The notes beneath the pieces were generated by a model. The model searched no databases, was not told the origin of the DNA, and saw only the letters and a list, made by a program, of their open reading frames with translations. Shown in pieces: positions 8,591 through 17,330 of a DNA stretch of 64,000 bases; position 1 is the stretch's first letter; each line of letters starts with the position of its first letter. Source of the DNA: Cetobacterium sp. 2A (GTDB lineage Bacteria > Fusobacteriota > Fusobacteriia > Fusobacteriales > Fusobacteriaceae); contig NZ_JACFAJ010000001.1 in NCBI RefSeq assembly GCF_014250685.1, forward strand, positions 186,001-250,000, written 5' to 3'. Both the position numbers and the translations under genes were made by a program.

Positions 8591-8632
8591 AAAAAAAAGC
8601 CTAACATTAACAAAAACAAGTTAAAGTTAGAC
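8591..8632 (-). terminator. Attenuator terminator upstream of the aspartoacylase-like gene
   Basis: On the minus strand GTCTAACTTTAAC pairs with GTTAATGTTAGGC (13 positions, few wobbles/mismatches) and is followed by eight Ts. It lies between the leader peptide stop (8680) and the gene start (8566). The 18 bases after the stem are the same as in the Tyr attenuator at 5608-5637. Confidence 0.85.
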
Positions 8633-8679
8633 TTATAGCGACAAAATAAAATTTAGAAAATAAAAAATTAGTTTGTTAG

Positions 8680-8748
8680 TCAATAATCAACTATGTTCAA
8701 GAATATAATATTTAAAATTTTTAATCTATTATTTCTTTCCCTTAGCAT
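8680..8748 (-). CDS. Leader peptide of the aspartoacylase-like gene (22 aa)
   Basis: A 22-codon ORF starts at an ATG seven bases after GGAGG and is followed by the attenuator terminator. It begins MLRERNNRLKIL and ends FLNIVDY. It has four Ile, four Leu, four Asn and three Arg codons but no single-residue run, so the amino acid sensed cannot be named. Position, ribosome binding site and the shared terminator sequence argue that it is translated and regulatory. Confidence 0.7.
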   Translation of the reverse strand: MLRERNNRLKILNIIFLNIVDY

Positions 8749-8779
8749 TTTTTGACCTCCTTTTTTTCTTATTAAGATG

Positions 8780-8808
8780 GATTCTATCAAAAATTAATTT
8801 CAAAGTCA
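8780..8808 (-). promoter_or_regulatory. Promoter of the aspartoacylase-like leader transcript
   Basis: On the minus strand TTGACT, 17-base spacer, TAGAAT; the expected start lies about 25 bases before the leader peptide ATG. Confidence 0.7.
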
Positions 8809-8907
8809 ATATTTATTTTTATTAAAAAAAATAAAAGATTTAAATTAGATATTAAGAATAAATATTTGTTAAATTTTAACTATGTCTATGATTAGGAGGC
8901 AGTAATT

Positions 8908-9669
8908 ATGCATATGGAGAGTACTTTGATTTCAACAGTAGTTGGATCGGTATTTTATGTTTTAAGTGGTGGGACATTAGAATATTCAGTAAGGAAATTA
9001 AAAATAAAGGAAAATAAATTAATTTTGATGGGAGCTTCAGGAGCTTTTATTTTTGCATTACAAATGTTAAATTTTTCAATACCTTACACAGGATCAAGTG
9101 GTCATATCGGTGGAGGAATACTTTTAGCTGTGTTACTTGGTCCATATGCAGGATTTTTAACAATGAGCTTAATTTTATCAGTTCAATGCTTATTTTTTAA
9201 TGATGGAGGATTATTAGCATTGGGGTGCAATATATTTAATTTAGGATTTTTTCCATGTTTTATTGGATATGAATTAATTTATAAAAAAATAGTAAAAGGT
9301 AAAATAGATACTAAAAAAATATGGATTGGAAGTATATTATCTGTTATGGTCTCATTAGAATTAGGAGCCTTCTTTGTAGCGTTGGAAACATTTATGTCTG
9401 GAAATTCTGAGATACTTTTTAAAGAGTTTTTAATGTTGATGTTACCAATACATTTGGCTATTGGGTTAGTCGAAGGAATTGTTACAGCGATAATTTTAAG
9501 GTTTATTTTTATAAAAAATTCTGATATTATGAAGAAAACGACGACAGCAACTTTATTGCTGGGATGTTTATTATTTGGTGGAATTTTTTCAAATTTTGCA
9601 TCAAAACTACCTGATGGTTTAGAATGGTCAATTGAAAAAGCAAAGGAAAAAACTATAGGAATTAAATAG
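8908..9669 (+). CDS. CbiM-like ECF metal permease with C-terminal PDGLE domain
   Basis: 253 residues, about six to seven helices. It starts MHMES, keeping the N-terminal Met-His that binds metal in CbiM/NikM proteins, and contains the second ligand region GSSGHIGGGILLAVLLGPYA. The end, KLPDGLEWSIEKA, is the PDGLE motif of CbiN/NikN-type partners, so both substrate-binding and accessory parts are fused. It should import Co2+ or Ni2+ with an ECF module encoded elsewhere; no ATPase or CbiQ is adjacent. It lies 66 bases ahead of eutS, so cobalt for the B12-dependent ammonia-lyase is the likely need. No cobalamin riboswitch was found upstream. Confidence 0.85.
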   Translation: MHMESTLISTVVGSVFYVLSGGTLEYSVRKLKIKENKLILMGASGAFIFALQMLNFSIPYTGSSGHIGGGILLAVLLGPYAGFLTMSLILSVQCLFFNDGGLLALGCNIFNLGFFPCFIGYELIYKKIVKGKIDTKKIWIGSILSVMVSLELGAFFVALETFMSGNSEILFKEFLMLMLPIHLAIGLVEGIVTAIILRFIFIKNSDIMKKTTTATLLLGCLLFGGIFSNFASKLPDGLEWSIEKAKEKTIGIK

Positions 9670-9734
9670 TTGAAAAAAGTAGATTCATGTGGATATACTT
9701 AAGATAGTAATTTTGTTTTGAAAGGATGATTTGA

Positions 9735-10076
9735 ATGGAGAAAACAAGAGTAATACAGGAATATGTTCCTGGGAAACAAGTAACACTAGCGCATTTAATA
9801 GCACACCCGAGTAAAGATATTTATAAAAAATTGGGACTTATATCTGAAAAGACAGAAGCGATAGGAATATTGACTATTACTCCAGGTGAAGCAGCAATAA
9901 TAGCTGCAGATGTTGCAACAAAATCCGGAGATATAGAAATAGGTTTTCTAGATAGATTTAGTGGAACACTTGTAATAAGTGGAGATGTTTCGAGTGTTGA
10001 AAGTTCGTTGGAGAGTATTTTGTCGTTTTTAGCATCTGTCTTACAATTTTCAACATGTAAAGTTACAAGGTCGTAG
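9735..10076 (+). CDS. eutS: EutS, bacterial microcompartment shell protein
   Basis: 113 residues with one BMC domain in the permuted EutS form: the N-terminal [20 protein letters not shown] is the EutS signature. EutS forms bent hexamers in the ethanolamine microcompartment shell. This is the first clear gene of the eut operon; it ends 2 bases before eutP. Start ATG follows AAAGGATGATTTGA. Confidence 0.95.
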   Translation: MEKTRVIQEYVPGKQVTLAHLIAHPSKDIYKKLGLISEKTEAIGILTITPGEAAIIAADVATKSGDIEIGFLDRFSGTLVISGDVSSVESSLESILSFLASVLQFSTCKVTRS

Positions 10077-10078
10077 TT

Positions 10079-10504
10079 ATGAAGTTAATGTTAATTGGCA
10101 GAACTGGGTCTGGAAAAACCACTCTAACTCAAAGAATTAATAACAGTGAAGTTATTGATCAAAAAACACAAATGACTACTTACGAAGGGAAAATTATTGA
10201 CACTCCCGGAGAATATATTGAAAATAAAGGTTACTATGGAGCTTTAAATGTTATTTCATGTGATGCAGATGTGATAGGATTAGTTCAGGCATCAACTGAT
10301 GATGCAACTATTTTTCCACCAAATTTTGCAACAATGTTTACTAATAAAAGGGTAATAGGGATAATTACCAAAGTTGATTTACAGGAAGATATAGAGAAAG
10401 CAGAACGCTTTTTAGAAAATGCTGGAGTACATAAAATTTATTTAGTTGGAAAAGAGGACGAAAATACAATTGAACAATTAAAAAATCTAATTGGGAGCAT
10501 TTAA
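10079..10504 (+). CDS. eutP: EutP, microcompartment-associated P-loop protein
   Basis: 141 residues. A P-loop GRTGSGKTTL (7-16) and the Walker B-like IIDTPGEY (near 40) identify the EutP/PduV family. These are Ras-like small GTPases; some are reported to have acetate kinase activity. The stop overlaps the ATG of eutV (TTAATGA), a sign of translational coupling. Confidence 0.93.
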   Translation: MKLMLIGRTGSGKTTLTQRINNSEVIDQKTQMTTYEGKIIDTPGEYIENKGYYGALNVISCDADVIGLVQASTDDATIFPPNFATMFTNKRVIGIITKVDLQEDIEKAERFLENAGVHKIYLVGKEDENTIEQLKNLIGSI

Positions 10505-11085
10505 TGAAGAGAAGAATAGTTATTGCAGAGGACGAAACTCTGACGAGAATGGATTTATCTGAGATGTTAACATTTTATGGATACAATGTAGTTGGGGAAG
10601 CATCAGATGGTTTTGAAGCTTTGGAAATATGTGAAAAAGAAAATCCTGATATAGTTTTATTAGATATAAAGATGCCTTTTATGTCAGGGCTTCAAGTTGC
10701 AAAAGTTTTAAAAGAGAAGAAGTTTAAAGGTTGTATTGTGATGTTGACAGCTTATAATATAAAAGATTATATAAAAGAGGCTACAGAATATTCTGCTATG
10801 GGATATTTATTAAAACCTGTAGAGGAAGGGACATTTATATCTCATTTACAGTTAATATACTCTAATTTTCAAGAAGTTATTAATCTTCGTGAAGAAGCAA
10901 GGAAAGCCAAAGAAAAATTGGAAGAACGAAAAAAGATAGAAAAAGCTAAGGGAATAATTATGAGTTCTAAAAATATGAGTGAAAATGAAGCATATGAACT
11001 TATGAGAAATATAAGTATGATAAAAAGAATAAATATGACAAAATTATCAGAAATAGTAATTTTAACAGGTGAATTAATATGTTGA
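10504..11085 (+). CDS. eutV: EutV, response regulator with ANTAR RNA-binding domain
   Basis: 193 residues. The receiver domain (1-120) has the acidic pocket Glu9-Asp10, phosphoacceptor Asp54, Thr82 and Lys104. A linker helix rich in Arg/Lys/Glu leads to a C-terminal ANTAR domain (about 135-190, KAKGIIMSSKNMSENEAYEL). Phosphorylated EutV binds paired RNA hairpins in nascent eut transcripts and prevents termination. A matching target lies at 12477-12553. The gene overlaps eutW by 7 bases, so kinase and regulator are coupled. Confidence 0.95.
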   Translation: MKRRIVIAEDETLTRMDLSEMLTFYGYNVVGEASDGFEALEICEKENPDIVLLDIKMPFMSGLQVAKVLKEKKFKGCIVMLTAYNIKDYIKEATEYSAMGYLLKPVEEGTFISHLQLIYSNFQEVINLREEARKAKEKLEERKKIEKAKGIIMSSKNMSENEAYELMRNISMIKRINMTKLSEIVILTGELIC

Positions 11086-12473
11086 AAAATTATTGCAAAA
11101 TGTGTGCTACATTAACTAGTTCTGATATAGAAAAAATTGAAAGAGTGACAGAAACAGTATCCATTTTAAGTAATATTTTGAACATGGATGTTTTTATTGA
11201 TTGTCCAACAAGAGACGAGGAAAAAGCTATAGTTGTTTATCATGCTAGACCTGAAACAAAAAGTTTATATTCTAAAAATATAGCGGGCGAAATTGCAGAT
11301 TCTTATAGGGAACCTGCTGTATTTAGAAGTTTTATGACAGGACTTCCATCTAAACATTATAAAGCTTTGACACAGGAAAATGAGAATGTTTTACAAAATG
11401 TTGTTCCTGTATTAAACGATATTCAAGAAGTAATCGGTGTAATTATTATGGAGTGTTTAGAAAATCAGGAAAACAAATTTAATACAGAACTTTTTAATCA
11501 AACAGCCAATAAATTGATAGAGGGAATAGATGTTTCTAGATCTAAAATTCCAGAATTTGTAAAGGACGGAGTAGTTGTTTTTAATAAAGACGGATTTGTG
11601 ACTTACGTAAACCAAGTAGCAAAAAAAATATATTCAAGTTTAGGTTTTTCAAAGACTATTATTGGAGAAAATTTTGAAAATATAACATTAACAAAGTCGA
11701 AATTAGAAAAGATTTTATATCAGAAAGATGAGGAATCTATTGATATTTCAATATCGGGTCTAATTTTAAATATAAGTTATTTTGTAACTTTTTTAGAGGA
11801 AAAAAATTCAAGTATAGTTATGATAATAAGGGATATAACTAAAGAAAAAAATAACGAGCAGGAATTAATTTTAAAATCTGTAGCTATAAAAGAGATCCAT
11901 CATAGAGTAAAAAATAATCTACAAACTATCGCTAGTCTTTTAAGAATACAAAGAAGAAGAGTTGAAAATGACGAAGCAAAAAAAATATTAGAAGAAACTA
12001 TAAATCGGATACTTAGCATCGCGATAACACATGAAGTTTTGTCTGATAATGGACTAGACAATTTAAATATAAAAAAAATAATTCAATTAATTTATAATAA
12101 TTCTTTTGCTAATAGTATTGACAAAATTGGAAGAGTGGAGTTTAATATATTAGGAGATGATTTTAATATTAGTTCAGATAAAGCTACATCGATTGCTTTA
12201 GTAGTAAATGAATTATTGCAAAATGCTATCAACTATGCCTTTCCCAAAGAAGAGAATGGCAGGATAGATGTTACTATTGAAATGAAAAAATTCTATTCCA
12301 AAGTTAGTATTGTTGACAATGGAGTTGGCATCGACGAGGAAAGATATCGTGAAAATAGCTTAGGATTAATGATTGTAGAAAAAATTGTCAAAGATAAGCT
12401 TAAGGGAACGTTTAGTTTAGAAACCAAAGTCGGAAAAGGAACTAAAGTAGAATTTGAGTTTAAAAATGAATAG
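11079..12473 (+). CDS. eutW: EutW, ethanolamine-sensing histidine kinase
   Basis: 464 residues without obvious membrane helices, so a soluble kinase. The N-terminal ~150 residues form a putative sensor domain, a PAS-like segment spans about 155-260, and the HisKA_2 motif IKEIHHRVKNNLQTIASLL has the phosphoaccepting His274/275. The ATPase has N-box ELLQNAINYAFP and G-boxes DNGVGID and SLGLMIVEKIV. In enterococci, EutW phosphorylates EutV in response to ethanolamine. The gene is followed by the ANTAR-type antiterminator and then eutA. Confidence 0.95.
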   Translation: MLKNYCKMCATLTSSDIEKIERVTETVSILSNILNMDVFIDCPTRDEEKAIVVYHARPETKSLYSKNIAGEIADSYREPAVFRSFMTGLPSKHYKALTQENENVLQNVVPVLNDIQEVIGVIIMECLENQENKFNTELFNQTANKLIEGIDVSRSKIPEFVKDGVVVFNKDGFVTYVNQVAKKIYSSLGFSKTIIGENFENITLTKSKLEKILYQKDEESIDISISGLILNISYFVTFLEEKNSSIVMIIRDITKEKNNEQELILKSVAIKEIHHRVKNNLQTIASLLRIQRRRVENDEAKKILEETINRILSIAITHEVLSDNGLDNLNIKKIIQLIYNNSFANSIDKIGRVEFNILGDDFNISSDKATSIALVVNELLQNAINYAFPKEENGRIDVTIEMKKFYSKVSIVDNGVGIDEERYRENSLGLMIVEKIVKDKLKGTFSLETKVGKGTKVEFEFKNE

Positions 12474-12476
12474 AGT

Positions 12477-12553
12477 AGTATACGAAGAAGTATATTAAAA
12501 AAGGCAATGAAGCCAAAGATGATAGGGATACCTATGCTCTTTGGCTTTTTTTA
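12477..12553 (+). promoter_or_regulatory. EutV (ANTAR) antiterminator element and terminator upstream of eutA
   Basis: Two small hairpins precede a terminator. The first (12477-12496) is a 7-bp stem with hexaloop GAAGAA. The second (12503-12514) is GGC-AATGAA-GCC, whose hexaloop has A at position 1 and G at position 4, the ANTAR consensus. Its 3' arm AGCC is also the start of the terminator stem AGCCAAAGA / TCTTTGGCT (12511-12546), which is followed by a T-run. Second hairpin and terminator cannot form together, so EutV binding should allow read-through into eutA and beyond. The first loop has G rather than A at position 1. Confidence 0.85.
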
Positions 12554-12577
12554 TTCTCAATTTTCAGGAGGAAGTTG

Positions 12578-14002
12578 ATGAAAGAAACTATTTTAAGTGT
12601 TGGAATTGACATAGGAACATCTACAACTCAGTTGGTATTCACTAAAATAACTTTAGAGAATATATCTTCTGGAGCCAGAGTTCCGCAGATTAGAATTATA
12701 GGAAAAGAAGTATTTTATAGAAGTGATATATACTTAACACCTCTAATAAGTCAAACAGAGATTGATGCTGAAAAGGTCAAAGAAATAATAAAAAATGAAT
12801 ATAAAAAGGCAGGAGTTAAGCCAGAAGAAGTATCTACTGGTGCAGTAATAATAACTGGAGAAACAGCCAGAAAATCAAATGCTAGAGACGTATTAAATGC
12901 TCTTAGTGGAATGGCAGGAGATTTTGTTGTTGCAACAGCTGGACCAGATCTTGAGAGCATAATAGCAGGAAAAGGATCTGGAGCTATGGATTTTTCTGAA
13001 AAAAATAATACGTCTATTTATAACTTCGATATCGGAGGTGGAACTACAAATATTTCACTTTTTGATTGTGGAGAAATAAAAGATACAACATGTTTGGATA
13101 TCGGTGGAAGACTTATAAAATTCAAAGAAAATTCTTTAGAAATTATATATGTGTATGAAAAATATAAATTATTAATAGAAGAGTTAAATTTAAAAAGTTT
13201 GAGAGTTGGGCAAATAGCAGACGTGAAAGAATTAAATATACTTTGTAAAAGATTGGCAGAAATTTTATTAGAGGCAATTGGAGTAAAAGCTAAAACGGCC
13301 GATTATTTCGAGCTAGTTACAGATAGAGATTTTAGAGAATCCCCAGATTTAAAATTTGTAAGTTTTTCTGGTGGAGTTGCAGATTATATATATGGTGGCT
13401 TTGATGAGAAAGATTTTAAATATAATGATATAGGAATAATATTAGGGAGACAAATAAAGGAAAAATTTGATAGAGAGAATATAAATATAGTGAAACTTGG
13501 GGAGACGATTGGTGCAACAGTAGTTGGAGCAGGTTCGCACACCACAGAGATAAGTGGAAGTACAATAACGTATACAGAAAATCTTTTTCCAATTAAAAAT
13601 TTACCAATTTTAAAATTGACATCAAATGATGAAAGTTTAATAGGTGAAGATTTTAAAAATAATTTGGAAAAAAAATTAAGTTGGTTTAAAACTCGAGATG
13701 GAAATCAAGAGATAGCAATAGGTCTTACAGGAAAAGCTAATATGAAATACAAAGATATAGAAATTTTAGCTGAAGGATTGTATGAAACTTTAAAAGATGC
13801 AACAAAAATTATTTTGGTTATTGAAAATGACATAGGAAAAGTGTTAGGTCAAACTTTATCTCTTAAATACTTGAATAAAATTCCAATAGTTTGTATAGAT
13901 GGAATTAAAGTTTCAGATGGAGATTTTATAGATATAGGACAACCTTTAGGAAATGGGAGTGTACTTCCAGTGATAGTAAAAACATTGGTATTAAATTATT
14001 AA
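12578..14002 (+). CDS. eutA: EutA, ethanolamine ammonia-lyase reactivase
   Basis: 474 residues from the ATG at 12578, which is six bases after AGGAGG; an in-frame TTG just before it is not needed. The ASKHA/actin-like ATPase motifs are present: [14 protein letters not shown] near the start, [14 protein letters not shown] near 148-161, and [10 protein letters not shown] near 265-275. EutA swaps damaged cobalamin out of ethanolamine ammonia-lyase at the cost of ATP. It is separated from eutW by the antiterminator and lies directly upstream of eutB. Confidence 0.95.
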   Translation: MKETILSVGIDIGTSTTQLVFTKITLENISSGARVPQIRIIGKEVFYRSDIYLTPLISQTEIDAEKVKEIIKNEYKKAGVKPEEVSTGAVIITGETARKSNARDVLNALSGMAGDFVVATAGPDLESIIAGKGSGAMDFSEKNNTSIYNFDIGGGTTNISLFDCGEIKDTTCLDIGGRLIKFKENSLEIIYVYEKYKLLIEELNLKSLRVGQIADVKELNILCKRLAEILLEAIGVKAKTADYFELVTDRDFRESPDLKFVSFSGGVADYIYGGFDEKDFKYNDIGIILGRQIKEKFDRENINIVKLGETIGATVVGAGSHTTEISGSTITYTENLFPIKNLPILKLTSNDESLIGEDFKNNLEKKLSWFKTRDGNQEIAIGLTGKANMKYKDIEILAEGLYETLKDATKIILVIENDIGKVLGQTLSLKYLNKIPIVCIDGIKVSDGDFIDIGQPLGNGSVLPVIVKTLVLNY

Positions 14003-14022
14003 TTAAGGAAGAGGTGAAATTA

Positions 14023-15387
14023 ATGAGATTAAGTACAAAATTATTTGGCCATGAATATGACTTCAAATCTTTAAATGAAGTAATGGCCAAAGCAAATGAA
14101 CAAAAGTCAGGAGATGAGCTGGCAGGTCTGGCTGCAACTACAACAAAAGAAAGAGTAGCTGCTAAGGAAGTACTTGCCAATATAACTTTGAAAGACTTGA
14201 AAGAAAATCCAGCAGTTCCGTATGATGAGGACGAGGTAACAAGAATTATAATTGATAGTTTAAATCTAAAAATTTATGACCAAATAAAAGATTGGACTGT
14301 TAGTGACTTAAGAGAATGGTTACTTGCGGAAGAAACACAGGATAGAGAAATTCAATGGATAAGAAGAGGATTGACATCAGAAATGATAGCTGCGGTAACT
14401 AAGCTAATGTCAAATCTAGATTTAGTCCATGCAGCACAAAAGATAATAGTTACAGCACATTGTAATACAACTATAGGTGGTAAAGGAATTTTAGCTGCTA
14501 GACTTCAACCAAATCATACAACTGATGATCCGGATGGAATAATGATTTCTTTATTGGAAGGATTGAGTTACGGTGTTGGAGATGCATTATTGGGACTAAA
14601 CCCAGTAGACGATACTGTGGATAGTGTTATTAGAGTTCTTGAGAGATTTAATGAAATAAAAAATAAATGGCAAATACCAACACAGATTTGTGTACTTGCC
14701 CATGTAACAACACAAATGGAAGCTATAAGAAGAGGAGCACCAACAGATTTAATATTTCAAAGTATAGCTGGATCAGAAAAATCAAATGAAGCTTTTGGAA
14801 TAAATGCTGCAATGATAGAAGAAGCTAGACAATTAGCTCTCAAAGAAGGAACTGCGGCAGGTCCAAACGTGATGTATTTTGAAACAGGGCAAGGATCTGA
14901 ATTGTCATCAAATGGAAATCATGGTGTAGACCAATTGACAATGGAGTCAAGATGTTATGGGTTTGCAAAGAAATATAGTCCATTTATCGTAAATACTGTA
15001 GTTGGATTTATTGGACCAGAGTATTTATATGATAGCAAACAGGTAATAAGAGCTGGTTTAGAGGATCATTTTATGGGGAAACTTCATGGATTACCTATGG
15101 GAGTTGATGTTTGTTATACAAATCATATGAAGGCTGATCAAAACGATATAGAGAATTTAGCTGTCCTACTGACAGTTGCAGGATGTAATTATTTCATGGG
15201 AGTTCCAGCAGGGGACGATATTATGCTAAACTATCAAACTACTGGATATCATGACATACAGACATTAAGAGAAACACTAAATGTAAAACCAATAAAAGAA
15301 TTTGAAGAATGGCTTGAAAAAACTGGAATTAGAAAAGATGGAAAACTTACTGAAATAGCTGGAGACGCATCAATATTTTTAAAGTAG
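14023..15387 (+). CDS. eutB: EutB, ethanolamine ammonia-lyase large subunit
   Basis: 454 residues from the ATG at 14023 (MRLSTKLFGHEYDF), eight bases after AAGGAAGAGG; the upstream in-frame GTG falls inside the ribosome binding site. Length and sequence match the family throughout, including TAHCNTTIGGKGILAARLQP and MYFETGQGSELSSNGNHGVD in the TIM-barrel active site. With EutC it converts ethanolamine to acetaldehyde and ammonia using adenosylcobalamin inside the microcompartment. Confidence 0.97.
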   Translation: MRLSTKLFGHEYDFKSLNEVMAKANEQKSGDELAGLAATTTKERVAAKEVLANITLKDLKENPAVPYDEDEVTRIIIDSLNLKIYDQIKDWTVSDLREWLLAEETQDREIQWIRRGLTSEMIAAVTKLMSNLDLVHAAQKIIVTAHCNTTIGGKGILAARLQPNHTTDDPDGIMISLLEGLSYGVGDALLGLNPVDDTVDSVIRVLERFNEIKNKWQIPTQICVLAHVTTQMEAIRRGAPTDLIFQSIAGSEKSNEAFGINAAMIEEARQLALKEGTAAGPNVMYFETGQGSELSSNGNHGVDQLTMESRCYGFAKKYSPFIVNTVVGFIGPEYLYDSKQVIRAGLEDHFMGKLHGLPMGVDVCYTNHMKADQNDIENLAVLLTVAGCNYFMGVPAGDDIMLNYQTTGYHDIQTLRETLNVKPIKEFEEWLEKTGIRKDGKLTEIAGDASIFLK

Positions 15388-15396
15388 GAGGAGAAA

Positions 15397-16275
15397 ATGG
15401 TATCTGAAAAAGAGTTGAGAAATATAATTTCTCAGGTTCTTAAGGACATGGATAAAACAAAAGAACCTGAAAAAATAATAGTTGAAAGAGTTGTAGAGGG
15501 AGTTAAACCAAATTTAGATTTAGTGGATATAACTGAAGTAGATTTAAGGGAAGTAACTGAATTGAAAAATCCTGCTAACAGAGCAGAACTTATGAAATAC
15601 AAGAAAAAAACTCCAGCTAGAGTTGGTATTTCAAGAGCTGGAACAAGATACACAACTAATACAATGTTAAGATTTAGAGCTGACCATGCCGCTGCTATAG
15701 ATGCTGTATTTACAGATGTATCTGAAGAATTTTTAAAAAGAAACGATTTACTTGTAGTGAAGACTCAGTGTGAATCAAAAGATCAGTACATAACTAGACC
15801 TGACTTAGGAAGAAGAATTTCTCCAGAAGGTATCAAAATAATAGAGGAAAAATGTAAAAAAAATCCAAAAGTTCAAGTTTGTATAGCTGATGGGTTGAGT
15901 TCAACAGCAATAGAAGCAAATATTGAAGACACATTACCGGCTTTATTAAATGGTTTAAAATCTTATGGAATTGATGTAGGAACACCTCTATTCATAAAAT
16001 ATGGAAGAGTTGGATCTGCAGATGAAGTATCAGAATTGGTTAATGCAGAAGTTACTTGTCTTTTAATAGGAGAAAGACCTGGATTAGCTACTTCAGAAAG
16101 TATGAGTGCTTATATTACTTATAAGGCATACATTGGGATTCCTGAATCGAAAAGAACAGTAGTTTCAAATATTCATAAAAATGGAACTCCTGCGTCGGAA
16201 GCTGGGGCACATATAGCCCATATTATTAAAAAAATATTGGAAGCTAAAGCAAGTGGACAAGATTTAAAACTTTAA
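15397..16275 (+). CDS. eutC: EutC, ethanolamine ammonia-lyase small subunit
   Basis: 292 residues. The first ~50 residues are a charged amphipathic extension (VSEKELRNIISQVLKDMDK), the kind of tail that directs enzymes into the microcompartment. The catalytic body starts near TPARVGISRAGTRY and carries QVCIADGLSSTAIEANIED and LLIGERPGLATSESMSAYIT, which in EutC lie at the cobalamin and subunit interface. It begins nine bases after eutB. Confidence 0.96.
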   Translation: MVSEKELRNIISQVLKDMDKTKEPEKIIVERVVEGVKPNLDLVDITEVDLREVTELKNPANRAELMKYKKKTPARVGISRAGTRYTTNTMLRFRADHAAAIDAVFTDVSEEFLKRNDLLVVKTQCESKDQYITRPDLGRRISPEGIKIIEEKCKKNPKVQVCIADGLSSTAIEANIEDTLPALLNGLKSYGIDVGTPLFIKYGRVGSADEVSELVNAEVTCLLIGERPGLATSESMSAYITYKAYIGIPESKRTVVSNIHKNGTPASEAGAHIAHIIKKILEAKASGQDLKL

Positions 16276-16286
16276 CGGAGGGAAAA

Positions 16287-16940
16287 ATGACTAATGATCC
16301 TTTAAAGCCAAGTGTATTAGGGGTTAAATTAATTCCTAATGTAGACGATAAAATGGCAGAAGAACTAAAATTACCACATGGTTATAAAAGTATTGGAATC
16401 GTAACAGCGGATTGTGATGATGTAACTTATACAGCATTGGATCAAGCTACGAAAATGGCAGAAGTAAAAGTTGTATATGGAAAGTCTTTCTATGGTGGAG
16501 CAGCTAATGCAAATACAAAATTAGCTGGAGAAGTAATTGGAATAATTGCAGGACCAACACCTGCAGAAGTAAGAAGTGGATTATCAGCAATAGTTGATTT
16601 TATAGAAAATGATGCATGTTTTTATAGTGCAAATGAAGATGATACTATAGCTTACTATGCTCACTGTGTTTCTAGAACAGGGAGTTATTTATCAGCAACA
16701 GCAGGAGTAGCAGAAGGAGAAGCTTTAGCATATCTTGTAGCTCCTCCACTTGAAGCAATGTATGCTTTAGATGTAGCTCTTAAAGCTGCGGATGTTAAAC
16801 TAACTGCATTCTTCGGGCCACCAACAGAAACTAACTTTGGAGGAGGCCTGTTAACAGGAAGTCAATCAGCATGTAAAGCGGCTTGTGAAGCTTTTGCAGA
16901 TGCTGTAAAATTTGTGGCTCAGAATCCAACGAAGTTTTAA
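16287..16940 (+). CDS. eutL: EutL, tandem-BMC trimeric shell protein
   Basis: 217 residues with two fused BMC domains in the EutL arrangement, starting NDPLKPSVLGVKLIPNVDD. EutL trimers have a gated central pore and are thought to control passage of ethanolamine or cofactors. It lies between the lyase and the smaller shell protein genes with short gaps. Confidence 0.96.
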   Translation: MTNDPLKPSVLGVKLIPNVDDKMAEELKLPHGYKSIGIVTADCDDVTYTALDQATKMAEVKVVYGKSFYGGAANANTKLAGEVIGIIAGPTPAEVRSGLSAIVDFIENDACFYSANEDDTIAYYAHCVSRTGSYLSATAGVAEGEALAYLVAPPLEAMYALDVALKAADVKLTAFFGPPTETNFGGGLLTGSQSACKAACEAFADAVKFVAQNPTKF

Positions 16941-16950
16941 GGAGTAAGAT

Positions 16951-17325
16951 ATGAGAGCATTAGGAATGATAGAAACAATAGGAATTGTCGGAGCTATTGA
17001 AGCGACAGATGTAGCTTTAAAAACAGCTGATGTCGATGTTGTTAACAGACATCTAATAAAAGGTGGAATTGTTACAGTAGAAATAACTGGAGATGTGGCT
17101 GCTGTTAAAGTTGCTGTTGAAGCTGGAACAGAAGCAGCTAAAAGATTAGGTGTTCATGTTAGAAGTCATGTTATAGCGCGACCAAGCGATTTTATAGCTG
17201 AACTTATAGAAAAACCAGTACCACCAGTTGTTGTGATAGAAGAAAAAAAACAAGAAGTAATTGAGGAAATCAAAGAGGTTATAGAATTAATAGAAGATAA
17301 AAAAAATAATAAAAAAGGGAGATGA
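16951..17325 (+). CDS. BMC-domain shell protein with charged C-terminal tail
   Basis: 124 residues. Residues 1-86 are one canonical BMC domain (RALGMIETIGIVGAIEATDV... SHVIARPS). The remaining ~38 residues are PVPPVVVIEEKK followed by a Glu/Lys-rich helix (EVIEEIKEVIELIEDKKNNK). E. coli EutK also adds a C-terminal extension to a BMC domain, but that one is a helix-turn-helix; this one is not. The tail may bind cargo or another shell protein. It is paired with the next gene, which has the same BMC domain without the tail, probably by duplication. Confidence 0.9.
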   Translation: MRALGMIETIGIVGAIEATDVALKTADVDVVNRHLIKGGIVTVEITGDVAAVKVAVEAGTEAAKRLGVHVRSHVIARPSDFIAELIEKPVPPVVVIEEKKQEVIEEIKEVIELIEDKKNNKKGR

Positions 17326-17330
17326 GCTAA

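Noticed and set aside
12575-12577. TTG at 12575 as the eutA start.
   Set aside because: ATG at 12578 is directly next to it and better spaced from AGGAGG.
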